Origin: Bacillota bacterium
GTDB taxonomy: Bacteria > Bacillota > Clostridia > Lachnospirales > WQUN01
Assembly: GCA_009782085.1 (NCBI GenBank)
Contig: WQUN01000100.1
Coordinates: 1-5,343, forward strand
Direction of reading: 5' to 3'
DNA: 5,343 nt
The position numbers and the translations under genes were made by a program. Below the pieces are notes generated by a model. That model searched no databases and had not been told where the DNA came from. It saw only the letters and a program-made list of their open reading frames with translations. Positions 1 to 4,904 of the stretch are shown here, in pieces (the first letter of the stretch is position 1; every line of letters starts with the position of its first letter).

Positions 1-99
1 TACCGGAGTGCGAAAACATTAGCCTCCTCTGTCGCCGATTCGCCGCTGAAGCGTTCGTCGAATCGGCTCGTCGTCGGCAAATGTTTTCTGCATCCGGTA
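1..99. repeat. ~99-bp imperfect palindrome (long hairpin) after the acetyltransferase gene
   Basis: The two ends are inverted copies: TACCGGA at 1-7, TGC at 9-11 and GAAAACATT at 12-20 pair with 93-99, 90-92 and 80-88, which gives 19 base pairs with two single-base bulges. A second inverted pair, GCCGATTCG (34-42) with CGAATCGGC (59-67), shares the same centre near position 50. The structure begins immediately beyond the stop codon (102-100) of the minus-strand acetyltransferase gene. It may act as a transcript-end hairpin or be a small dispersed palindromic element; no U-tract is visible before the window edge. The left end coincides with the window start, so the true boundary is unknown. 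Confidence 0.7.
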
Positions 100-894
100 T
101 TAATCCCTGCGCCTTAATATTCTGTACCAATATCTGTAGCAAAACCCGAACCCCAGCTTTTCATACAGCGCCAGGGCGGCGGCGTTGTCTTCCATTACCT
201 GGAGATACGCGCTTTTCGCGCCCGTTTCCGCCGCCGCCGACAGCAGCTCCCGGCAGATCGCCGTACCGAAGCCGCGCCGCCTGTGCCCGGCGTCCGTGGC
301 TATATAATAAAGCCCGGCGTACCTCCGCTCGACCGCGCACAATCCGCACGCTACCGCCTTTCCCCCCTCGAACGCCCGCGCCGTCAGGACGCCGTGCCGG
401 AGGTTAGACAGCATGGCCGAGGCGGTGGCGGCGGTCTTTTCGTCGAAACCCTCGAGCCGGAAACAGTCCTCCAGCCAGTCCTTGGCGACGGAATCCGCTA
501 TGAGTAGTTTTTCGCCGGGGAAGCCGGCGCCGCCCGGGGATCCGCTCTCCCGCCGGCCCGCCTGCAGTTTGGCCGTGTACAAAAACGTGGGGCGGACTGC
601 CTCGTATCCAAGCCCCGCGAGATACCCGTCGAGTCCCTCCGGCGAGGCCTCCGTCAGCTTGAACACAGTCGGCAGGCCGTACGCGGCGTACATCAGCTCA
701 CAGGTTTTCACCTTTTCCTCCGGCGGGAGCGACGAGGCGTAAATCGGGCTGACCGAGTTCGCCCGGTTACCGTAGCCGTCCGAGAACCTGAGGACCCAGC
801 CGTCATACAGAACCGTCCGCAGCGCCGGGAGGGCGTTCATGGAGAGTTCCTCGTATAATTGTATATTTATGCACATTTCCCGGCGATTATCCAT
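100..894 (-). CDS. GNAT-family N-acetyltransferase, downstream of argC
   Basis: This 264-residue protein is a GNAT acetyltransferase, which would transfer an acetyl group from acetyl-CoA to an amine; its substrate is unknown. The acetyl-CoA pyrophosphate-binding loop is visible as RRRGFGTA (about 205-212). It is followed by the family C-terminal block LQVMEDNAAALALYEKLGF (231-249) and the aromatic end YRYWYRI. The N-terminal half carries YDGWVLRFSDGYGNRANSV (30-48), typical of a large two-part GNAT group of about 250 residues, so the length is normal. The start at 894 has GAGGAA (910-905) ten bases upstream, right after the argC stop. In-frame ATGs at 876 and 840 are alternatives. The one at 840 has a better-spaced GAGGAA but would remove part of the conserved first helix (YEELSMNALPAL). 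The gap to argC is 16 bp, so the two are probably co-transcribed. Acetylation in or beside arginine synthesis is possible but only inferred from position. Confidence 0.9.
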   Translation of the reverse strand: MDNRREMCINIQLYEELSMNALPALRTVLYDGWVLRFSDGYGNRANSVSPIYASSLPPEEKVKTCELMYAAYGLPTVFKLTEASPEGLDGYLAGLGYEAVRPTFLYTAKLQAGRRESGSPGGAGFPGEKLLIADSVAKDWLEDCFRLEGFDEKTAATASAMLSNLRHGVLTARAFEGGKAVACGLCAVERRYAGLYYIATDAGHRRRGFGTAICRELLSAAAETGAKSAYLQVMEDNAAALALYEKLGFGFCYRYWYRILRRRD

Positions 895-910
895 AACATC
901 CAGCTTCCTC

Positions 911-1975
911 TCAGCACGGAAACGCCGGGATCGCCTCCAGCCCCGTCCTCTCGTCCAATCCGAACATGAGGTTCATGTTCTGCACAGCCTGGCCCGCCGC
1001 GCCCTTGACAAGATTGTCCAGGGCGGAGACCGCGACGACCCAGCCGTTTTCCTCGTCCACGGCAAAGCCTATGTCACAGAAGTTAGAGCCCTTGACCCAG
1101 CGCGTCTCCGGAAAGACCCCGGGCTTTGTCAGGCGGACGAAGTTTTCCCCGCCGTAGCGCGCCCTGTAGGCTTCGAGGATTTCCCCGTAAGACCGCTTCC
1201 CGTTCAGTTTCGCGTAGCAGGTCGCCAAAATCCCCCTGTTCATCGGGATCAGATGGGGCGTGAATATCAGCGATACTTTTCCCCCCGCCGCGATCCCGAG
1301 CTGCTCCCCGATCTCCGGCGTGTGCCTGTGCGAAAGGATCTTATACGCCTTTACCGTCTCGTCGGCCTCGCAGAACAGGCTCCCGAGCTCGGCGGCGCGG
1401 CCCGCGCCCGAGACGCCCGACTTCGCGTCGATTATCAGGTCCTCCGGGCTGACGATTTTTGCCTCCAGCAGCGGCCAAAGCGCCAATATCGCGCAGGTGG
1501 CGTAACAGCCGGGGTTCGCGACGAGCCGCGAATCCCGGATATTTTCCCTGTTTGTCTCGCAGAGGCCGTAGACCGCCTTGGACAGCAGCTTTCCGCCCTT
1601 ATGCTCCGTATTGTACCATTTTTCATAGACCGCCGTGTCCGACAGCCTGAAATCCGCGCCCAGGTCGATCACTTTCGTCCGGGAGAGGACGCCCTCCGTC
1701 ACCTCCGCGCTCGCGATCCCGTGGGGGAGCGAGAGGAACACGCAGTCGCACTGGCCGGACGCGGCCTCCAGGTCTATGCCGGAGCAGACCGCCCCGCCCA
1801 GGCCGTCTGAGCCGTTGCCGCCGGGGCGGAAATTCTCGTATATGTCCCCGAACTTCTGGCCGGCGTAGCTGCGGCTGCCGAGAAACTTCACCCTGACGTG
1901 AGGATGACCAGCCAAAAGCCGCGCGAGCTCGGCCCCCGCGTAGCCCGTCGCGCCGATTATTCCGATGTTCAGCAT
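911..1975 (-). CDS. argC: N-acetyl-gamma-glutamyl-phosphate reductase (ArgC)
   Basis: ArgC catalyses the NADPH-dependent reduction of N-acetyl-glutamyl-5-phosphate to N-acetylglutamate semialdehyde, the third step of arginine (ornithine) synthesis, in the cytoplasm. The 354-residue protein has the Rossmann nucleotide-binding start IGIIGATGYAGAELARLL (4-21). It also has the catalytic-cysteine motif NPGCYAT (154-160, Cys157), SGVSGAGR (186-193) and HRHTPEIGEQL (216-226), which holds the catalytic histidine of the family. It looks complete and full length. The reading frame stays open to an ATG at 2020, but that ATG and the one at 2017 lie upstream of the expected transcript start (about 2002) and have no ribosome site. 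The family also begins at MxxIGIIGATGYAG. I therefore choose the ATG at 1975, which has a modest GGGG-type site about 8 bases upstream. The acetyltransferase gene follows 16 bp downstream; other arg genes may lie beyond the window. Confidence 0.97.
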   Translation of the reverse strand: MLNIGIIGATGYAGAELARLLAGHPHVRVKFLGSRSYAGQKFGDIYENFRPGGNGSDGLGGAVCSGIDLEAASGQCDCVFLSLPHGIASAEVTEGVLSRTKVIDLGADFRLSDTAVYEKWYNTEHKGGKLLSKAVYGLCETNRENIRDSRLVANPGCYATCAILALWPLLEAKIVSPEDLIIDAKSGVSGAGRAAELGSLFCEADETVKAYKILSHRHTPEIGEQLGIAAGGKVSLIFTPHLIPMNRGILATCYAKLNGKRSYGEILEAYRARYGGENFVRLTKPGVFPETRWVKGSNFCDIGFAVDEENGWVVAVSALDNLVKGAAGQAVQNMNLMFGLDERTGLEAIPAFPC

Positions 1976-2002
1976 ATAGACGCCCCATTTCGGCAGATAT
2001 TT

Positions 2003-2036
2003 ATCATAATTATACATCATGATTACTAATTATGCA
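2003..2036 (-). promoter_or_regulatory. possible tandem ARG-box-like operator
   Basis: TGCATAATTAGTAA (2036-2023) and TGTATAATTATGAT (2016-2003) both follow the start of the ArgR operator core TGNATWWWWAT, but each is imperfect in its right half. Their starts are 20 bases apart, close to the two-turn spacing of paired ARG boxes known from other bacteria. They overlap the -35 and -10 elements of the argC promoter, where a repressor would act. The region is AT-rich, so chance similarity is a real alternative. Confidence 0.35.
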
Positions 2037-2037
2037 A
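2009..2037 (-). promoter_or_regulatory. sigma-A-type promoter of argC-acetyltransferase operon
   Basis: On the minus strand, TTGCAT (2037-2032) is followed by exactly 17 bases and then a consensus TATAAT (2014-2009). The predicted transcript start is near 2002, leaving a leader of about 27 bases before the ATG at 1975. This rules out the upstream ATGs of the open frame as starts. Two ARG-box-like sequences overlap these elements and are listed separately. Confidence 0.8.
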
Positions 2038-2094
2038 CAAAAATTTTATAATGCAAATTGAAAATTACCTGTTCCGCTTTCAGTTCCGTTCGTG

Positions 2095-2100
2095 TATAAT
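2095..2100 (+). promoter_or_regulatory. probable -10 element for the CYTH gene
   Basis: A consensus TATAAT lies in the divergent intergenic region, about 98 bases before the chosen start of the CYTH gene. No good -35 is found at the usual spacing (TTCCGC at 2072-2077 is weak). If it is used, the transcript would start near 2107 and carry a leader of about 90 bases. Confidence 0.45.
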
Positions 2101-2197
2101 GCTTCATTACACCGGCCCCGGAAATAAGCGGATCAGCCGGGACGAAGGGCGTTGGCGCGGCATGCGGTTGTCCGGCAAAACTCCGAATAAAACCCCG

Positions 2198-2662
2198 ATG
2201 GAAATAGAAAGAAAATTTCTGGTAAAGAACCTCCCCGAACGTCTGGAGACGTATCCCGCCCTCGCGATCGCCCAGGCGTACGTCTCTACGGATCCCGTCA
2301 TACGCGTCCGCAGGAGCGATGGAAACTTCTTTTTGACGGTTAAGGGCGAAGGAACGATCGCCCGGGAGGAATACGAGACGGCGCTGACCGCCGCGCAGTT
2401 CGCGAAGCTGCTGGCCAAGGCGGAGACGGAAACGCTGGAGAAGACCCGCTACCTGATCCCCCTCGGCGGCGGCCTGACGGCGGAACTGGACGTGTACAAA
2501 AACGCGCTTTCGGGGCTTGTGACCGCGGAGGTGGAATTCGTAAGCCTGGAAGCCGCGGAGGCTTTCGCGCCGCCGGACTGGTTCGGGGAGGACGTGTCGG
2601 CGGATTTTCGGTACAGGAACGTCAGTTTGGCGGTTTACGGGCTGCCGGGGGGCAGGGAGTGA
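2198..2662 (+). CDS. short CYTH-domain / triphosphate tunnel metalloenzyme
   Basis: The product is a 154-residue single-domain CYTH protein. The family hydrolyses inorganic triphosphate or related triphosphorylated substrates using divalent metals inside an eight-stranded beta tunnel; the exact substrate here is not evident. The signature ExExK motif is present as EIERK (2-6). Tunnel-type basic and acidic residues follow: IRVRR (35-39), LTVKGEG (46-52), REEYE (56-60), TAELDVY (94-100), EVEF (111-114) and DFRYRN (136-141). The length matches short bacterial members. I choose the ATG at 2198 because the family starts at MEIERKFLV, although no ribosome site precedes it. The ATG at 2162 (12 residues longer, with a poorly spaced GAAGGG upstream) is the alternative. 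The gene is divergent from argC and is followed by the toxin-antitoxin promoter. Confidence 0.9.
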   Translation: MEIERKFLVKNLPERLETYPALAIAQAYVSTDPVIRVRRSDGNFFLTVKGEGTIAREEYETALTAAQFAKLLAKAETETLEKTRYLIPLGGGLTAELDVYKNALSGLVTAEVEFVSLEAAEAFAPPDWFGEDVSADFRYRNVSLAVYGLPGGRE

Positions 2663-2691
2663 AAGAGCCTGATTGTGCGATAAAATCACGG

Positions 2692-2720
2692 TTGTATTTG
2701 TAAGTTATTTGACGTATAAT
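2692..2720 (+). promoter_or_regulatory. sigma-A-type promoter of the toxin-antitoxin operon
   Basis: TTGTAT (2692-2697), a 17-base spacer, then consensus TATAAT (2715-2720). The transcript would start near 2727, about 15 bases before the antitoxin ATG. The -10 element sits inside a perfect inverted repeat, listed separately. Confidence 0.8.
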
Positions 2721-2729
2721 AACTTACAA
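2698..2729. promoter_or_regulatory. perfect inverted-repeat operator over the toxin-antitoxin promoter
   Basis: TTGTAAGTTATT (2698-2709) and AATAACTTACAA (2718-2729) are exact reverse complements separated by 8 bases. The left arm lies in the promoter spacer. The loop and right arm cover the -10 element and the predicted transcript start. Type II antitoxins with a ribbon-helix-helix fold usually bind such palindromes to repress their own operon, so this is the likely binding site of the adjacent antitoxin. Confidence 0.75.
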
Positions 2730-2730
2730 A

Positions 2731-2736
2731 GAGAGG
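2731..2736 (+). promoter_or_regulatory. ribosome binding site of the antitoxin gene
   Basis: GAGAGG ends 5 bases before the ATG at 2742 and 11 bases before the ATG at 2748, which favours the first ATG as the start. Confidence 0.7.
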
Positions 2737-2741
2737 ATGTG

Positions 2742-3038
2742 ATGATTATGACCACGAGCGTGACGTTCAGAATGGACCAAAAACTGAAAGAGCGGGCCGA
2801 GGTCATGTTTGAGGAGATGGGTATAAATATGACAACGGCGTTGAACGCCTTTGTCAGGGCCACGGTCAGGGGTGGGAAGATGCCGTTTGACTTGGTGAGC
2901 GACGAATATGCGCTGAAGCAAAGGATACGGGAGAAACTTGAGGAATCTGAGGCTGTGGCTGCCGACCCCGACGCCAGGAGGTACACGCACGAGGAAATCT
3001 TCGCCCCTTTGAGAGAGCGGTATGGGTATGAGGTGTAA
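2742..3038 (+). CDS. RelB/DinJ-family antitoxin
   Basis: This 98-residue protein resembles RelB/DinJ antitoxins, which neutralise a RelE/YafQ/ParE-type toxin and repress their shared operon. Residues 3-11 (MTTSVTFRM) form the beta strand of a ribbon-helix-helix DNA-binding fold. The following helices (DQKLKERAEVMFEEMGINMTTALNAF in two parts, 12-37) are characteristic, as is the segment GGKMPFDL (44-51). The charged C-terminal part (about 56-98, including YTHEEIFAPLRERYG) would wrap the toxin. I choose the ATG at 2742 from the well-placed GAGAGG; the ATG at 2748 is possible. The gene overlaps the toxin gene by 17 bases, a usual sign of translational coupling. A perfect palindrome over its promoter supports self-repression. 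Its base use is richer in A and T than the neighbouring arg and CYTH genes, which fits horizontal acquisition. Confidence 0.9.
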   Translation: MIMTTSVTFRMDQKLKERAEVMFEEMGINMTTALNAFVRATVRGGKMPFDLVSDEYALKQRIREKLEESEAVAADPDARRYTHEEIFAPLRERYGYEV

Positions 3039-3321
3039 AATCGAGTATTTGTCGAGTTTTTACATTGACGTTATAGAGGCCGCTGACTACCTGGAGGAAT
3101 ATCCAAATAAAGCGAGCCGGATTTTTGAAAAACTGGACAAGCTCATTCTCGACCTGGCCTTCATGCCGCGTATGTATCCAATGTACGAAGATTATCCGGA
3201 TTTCCGAAAGATTGTGATAGAGGATTACATGGTCTTCTATAAATTTGACGAATTGACCAATACCGTTGTGATTCACCGTTTTCTCTGCAGCCGGATGGAT
3301 TTTGGAAAGCTGCTGACATGA
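3022..3321 (+). CDS. RelE/ParE-superfamily toxin
   Basis: The product has 99 residues (97 if started at the ATG at 3028) and the layout of RelE/ParE-type toxins. A short first strand (CKIEYLSSF) is followed by a helical hairpin (YIDVIEAADYLEEYPNKASRIFEKLDKLILDL in two segments, 14-45). Then comes the beta sheet FRKIVIEDYMVFYKF (61-75), and finally VVIHRFLCSRMDFGKLL (82-98), which matches the family ending VxIxRxLxxRxD. Members act either as ribosome-dependent mRNA endonucleases (RelE, YafQ) or gyrase poisons (ParE). The sequence alone does not decide which. GAGAGAG (3011-3017) upstream serves as the ribosome site. The gene starts inside the antitoxin end and is followed by a terminator, so the two form a complete operon. 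It is visibly AT-richer than the flanking genes. Confidence 0.88.
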   Translation: MGMRCKIEYLSSFYIDVIEAADYLEEYPNKASRIFEKLDKLILDLAFMPRMYPMYEDYPDFRKIVIEDYMVFYKFDELTNTVVIHRFLCSRMDFGKLLT

Positions 3322-3350
3322 AATTTGCCGGGTGAACACGCAGAAACAAT

Positions 3351-3390
3351 AAGGGCTCCCGGGGAATCTCCGGGAGCCCTTTCGTATTTC
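3351..3390 (+). terminator. strong hairpin terminator between convergent genes
   Basis: AAGGGCTCCCGG (3351-3362) pairs perfectly with CCGGGAGCCCTT (3370-3381) around a 7-base loop. It is followed on the plus strand by TTCGTATTTC. On the minus strand it is followed by ATTGTTTCTG, so it probably ends both the toxin transcript and the convergent secreted-protein transcript. Confidence 0.85.
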
Positions 3391-3424
3391 CTTTCGTATC
3401 TCGCTGTCACCGGTTCGAAACACC

Positions 3425-4279
3425 TTACTCCGCGAGGGTTATGACATAGTTGCCGTCGGCGTCGGCGCTGGCCGTGCAGCCCAGAACCTCCTCGAAGAAG
3501 GAAAGCGGGACCATCGTGAAGTCGTCCTGGATCTTCGGCGCCGCGCCGAGCGAGACGGACTCGCCGTTCACGGTGTACTTGTCCACGCCGATCACCATAG
3601 TGGCCGAGAAATCGCCCATGGACACGGTGACGGTCTTGGTGGAGCCGTCCCAGGCCAGAGCGTAGCCCAGCGGCACCGCGTACTGGCGAAGCTGAACCAT
3701 AACGATCTCCGCCGGCGGGGCGACGTCCTCGCCGCCGTTGTCCGGGGCCACTTCCGCGCCGCCGTCAGACGGGGCAGTCTCGTCCGTGGCCGGGGCAGTC
3801 TCGTCGGTCGCGGGGGCTTTCTCGTCGGTGGCGGGGGCGGCTTCGGCGGCCGCGACGCCGGCGTCATACGCGGCTTTGTCTATCTCTTTCGCGGCGGTTT
3901 TGTCGATGTAGTAGGTCACGGAGCCGGGCACATACGGGGGATCGCCCGCGAAAGTCAGGACGATCGTGGCGTACTGGCCGTTGTTGGCGGGCTTAAAGCT
4001 GACGCCGAACGAGGGCGCGATGACGTTGAAAGAGGTGCTGCTCTGATACGCGGCGTACTCGTTTATGACCTTGGTGTATATCTTCTGGTCAAGCCCGCCG
4101 ATCCCGGTCGCCGTGGGGTACGAGCCCAACAGGGCGTTCCCGCCGCCGGTAAACTGCGCCGAAGTATAGCTCAGATCCTTGAAATCCTCGGCCGAAACGG
4201 CGAACGCCGCCGCCCCGAGCGTCATGGCGGCGACTATCAGCATGGCCGCCAGCCTTCTTGCAGTTTTCATTCTCTTCAT
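3425..4279 (-). CDS. secreted protein with copper-amine-oxidase-N-like domain
   Basis: This is a 284-residue exported protein. Residues 1-30 form a signal peptide: basic KRMKTARR, hydrophobic LAAMLIVAAMTLGAAAFA, then a probable cleavage site AVSA|ED. Residues about 33-135 form an extracellular domain with features like DUF4163/PdaC-type regions (GSYPTATGIGGLDQKIYTKV, then VTYYIDKTAAKEI); this match is tentative. Residues 141-190 are a low-complexity acidic linker with repeated ATDETAP-type units. Residues 192-284 resemble the copper amine oxidase N-terminal-like domain common in Firmicute surface proteins: VPLGYALAWDGSTKTVTVSM, KYTVNGESVSL, then DDFTMVPLSFFEEVLG. That domain is a binding or structural module, and no oxidase is implied. 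The frame is open up to 4492, but the ATG at 4279 is chosen for its signal peptide and the AGGGAGGG site 11 bases upstream. No specific function can be assigned. Confidence 0.85.
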   Translation of the reverse strand: MKRMKTARRLAAMLIVAAMTLGAAAFAVSAEDFKDLSYTSAQFTGGGNALLGSYPTATGIGGLDQKIYTKVINEYAAYQSSTSFNVIAPSFGVSFKPANNGQYATIVLTFAGDPPYVPGSVTYYIDKTAAKEIDKAAYDAGVAAAEAAPATDEKAPATDETAPATDETAPSDGGAEVAPDNGGEDVAPPAEIVMVQLRQYAVPLGYALAWDGSTKTVTVSMGDFSATMVIGVDKYTVNGESVSLGAAPKIQDDFTMVPLSFFEEVLGCTASADADGNYVITLAE

Positions 4280-4440
4280 ATTAATACGTTCCCTCCCTGG
4301 ATTATTATTCGGCCGCAGCGCGGCCTTTTTGAAATAAAAGTCCTGCTTGCAGTGCCTGTGATTTATTTTCTCACGGATCGGCGTTAAAATCAATAACAAA
4401 TATATTACAAATGGATAAGCGGGGTCGGGCGCGGCGTTCA
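4280..4440 (-). other. AT-rich upstream region of the secreted-protein gene
   Basis: This stretch precedes the secreted-protein gene on the minus strand. It holds the ribosome site (GGGAGGG, 4297-4291), a GC hairpin (4311-4325) and an AT-rich segment (4381-4420) that is the likely promoter region. I cannot point to a convincing -35/-10 pair. No gene is seen here. Confidence 0.5.
4311..4330 (+). terminator. short GC hairpin with T-tract, antisense to the secreted-protein leader
   Basis: GGCCGC (4311-4316) and GCGGCC (4320-4325) pair around AGC, followed on the plus strand by TTTTT. It has the form of a weak intrinsic terminator for plus-strand transcription entering the leader of the minus-strand gene. 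On the minus strand it is only a leader hairpin. With a 6-bp stem and no plus-strand gene before it, the role is uncertain. Confidence 0.35.
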
Positions 4441-4465
4441 GCCGCAAAATCATTGCCCGCGCCGC

Positions 4466-4728
4466 AGCCCTGTGCGGAGCGCCGCGCCGCAACCTGAGCG
4501 AAGCGACGCGCTGTCACCCTGGCGGAGCGCCGCGCTGCACCCTGAGCGGAGCGCCGCGCTGTCACCCTGGCGGAGCGCCGCGCTGTCACCCTGGCGGAGC
4601 GCCGCGCTGTCACCCTGGCGGAGCGCCGCGCTGCCACCCTGAGCGAAGCGCCGCGCTGTCACCCTGGCGGAGCGCCGCGCTGTCACCCTGGCGGAGCGCC
4701 GCGCTGCACCCTGGCGGAGCGCCGCGCT
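4466..4728. repeat. tandem array of about eleven 23-25 bp GC-rich units
   Basis: The typical unit has the parts GTCACCCTGG, CGGAGCG and CCGCGCT. Clear units begin at 4513, 4537, 4561, 4585, 4609, 4633, 4658, 4682 and 4706, and diverged units begin near 4466 and 4491. Five units are identical except for position; others carry CTGAGCG in place of CTGGCG, or lack a T. The units resemble the left arm of the palindromic repeat that follows at 4729, so the array probably arose by tandem expansion of that arm. Frames through it give only repetitive Arg/Ala/Ser peptides, and I do not regard it as coding. Confidence 0.85.
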
Positions 4729-4783
4729 GTCACCCTGAGCGAAGCGAAGGGTCTTGAGGATTCTTCGCTGCGCTCAGAATGAC
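4729..4783. repeat. 55-bp palindromic dispersed repeat
   Basis: The left arm (4729-4753, GTCACCCTGAGCGAAGCGAA and beyond) and the right arm (4760-4783, ending GCTGCGCTCAGAATGAC) are imperfect inverted copies around TTGAGG. Elements of this type (CTGAGCGAAGCGAAG...CTTCGCTGCGCTCAG) are familiar as intergenic hairpin repeats in several bacterial groups. A further partial right arm, CGCTCAGAAT, lies at 4791-4800. Confidence 0.8.
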
Positions 4784-4806
4784 GGGCCCGCGCTCAGAAT
4801 TTTAAC

Positions 4807-4824
4807 GTATACGGCGTATACGCC
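4807..4824. repeat. small GTATAC/GGCGTATACGCC palindrome
   Basis: GTATACG (4807-4813) and CGTATAC (4815-4821) are inverted around one base, and GGCGTATACGCC (4813-4824) is itself a perfect 12-bp palindrome. It lies between the two repeat systems. No function can be assigned. Confidence 0.5.
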
Positions 4825-4840
4825 ACGGTGAGCCAAAATT

Positions 4841-4904
4841 TGTAGGGAACGGTCTTGACCGTTCCGCACCGTCAAGCCCGGAACGGTCAAGACCGTTCCC
4901 TACA
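4841..4904. repeat. perfect 26-bp inverted repeat opening the second repeat region
   Basis: The arm 4841-4866 (beginning TGTAGGGAACGGTCTTGACC) is the exact reverse complement of 4879-4904 (ending GACCGTTCCCTACA), with a 12-base spacer. Each arm also contains the near-palindrome GGAACGGTCAAGACCGTTCC. It marks the left boundary of the 15-bp repeat array. Confidence 0.85.

Noticed and set aside
839..1810. Long plus-strand open frame of 323 codons opposite argC
   Set aside because: It is antisense to a clear argC gene, is rich in Arg, Pro and Ala as expected from GC-rich shadow frames, and shows no recognisable motif.
2030..2689. Minus-strand open frame of 219 codons opposite the CYTH gene
   Set aside because: The CYTH motifs on the plus strand are unmistakable. 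The antisense frame has no family features and runs through two promoters.
2866..3423. Minus-strand open frame of 185 codons opposite the toxin-antitoxin genes
   Set aside because: It crosses the strong terminator and lies antisense to both TA genes; it is an incidental frame.
4280..4492. N-terminal extension of the secreted protein up to the ATG at 4492
   Set aside because: The ATG at 4279 has a strong ribosome site and begins a classic signal peptide. The extension has neither and runs through the upstream hairpin.
4371..4686. Two overlapping minus-strand frames with repeats such as ARRSARVT and RQGDSAAL
   Set aside because: They are translations of the 23-25 bp tandem array in two frames, with no ribosome site and no independent support.
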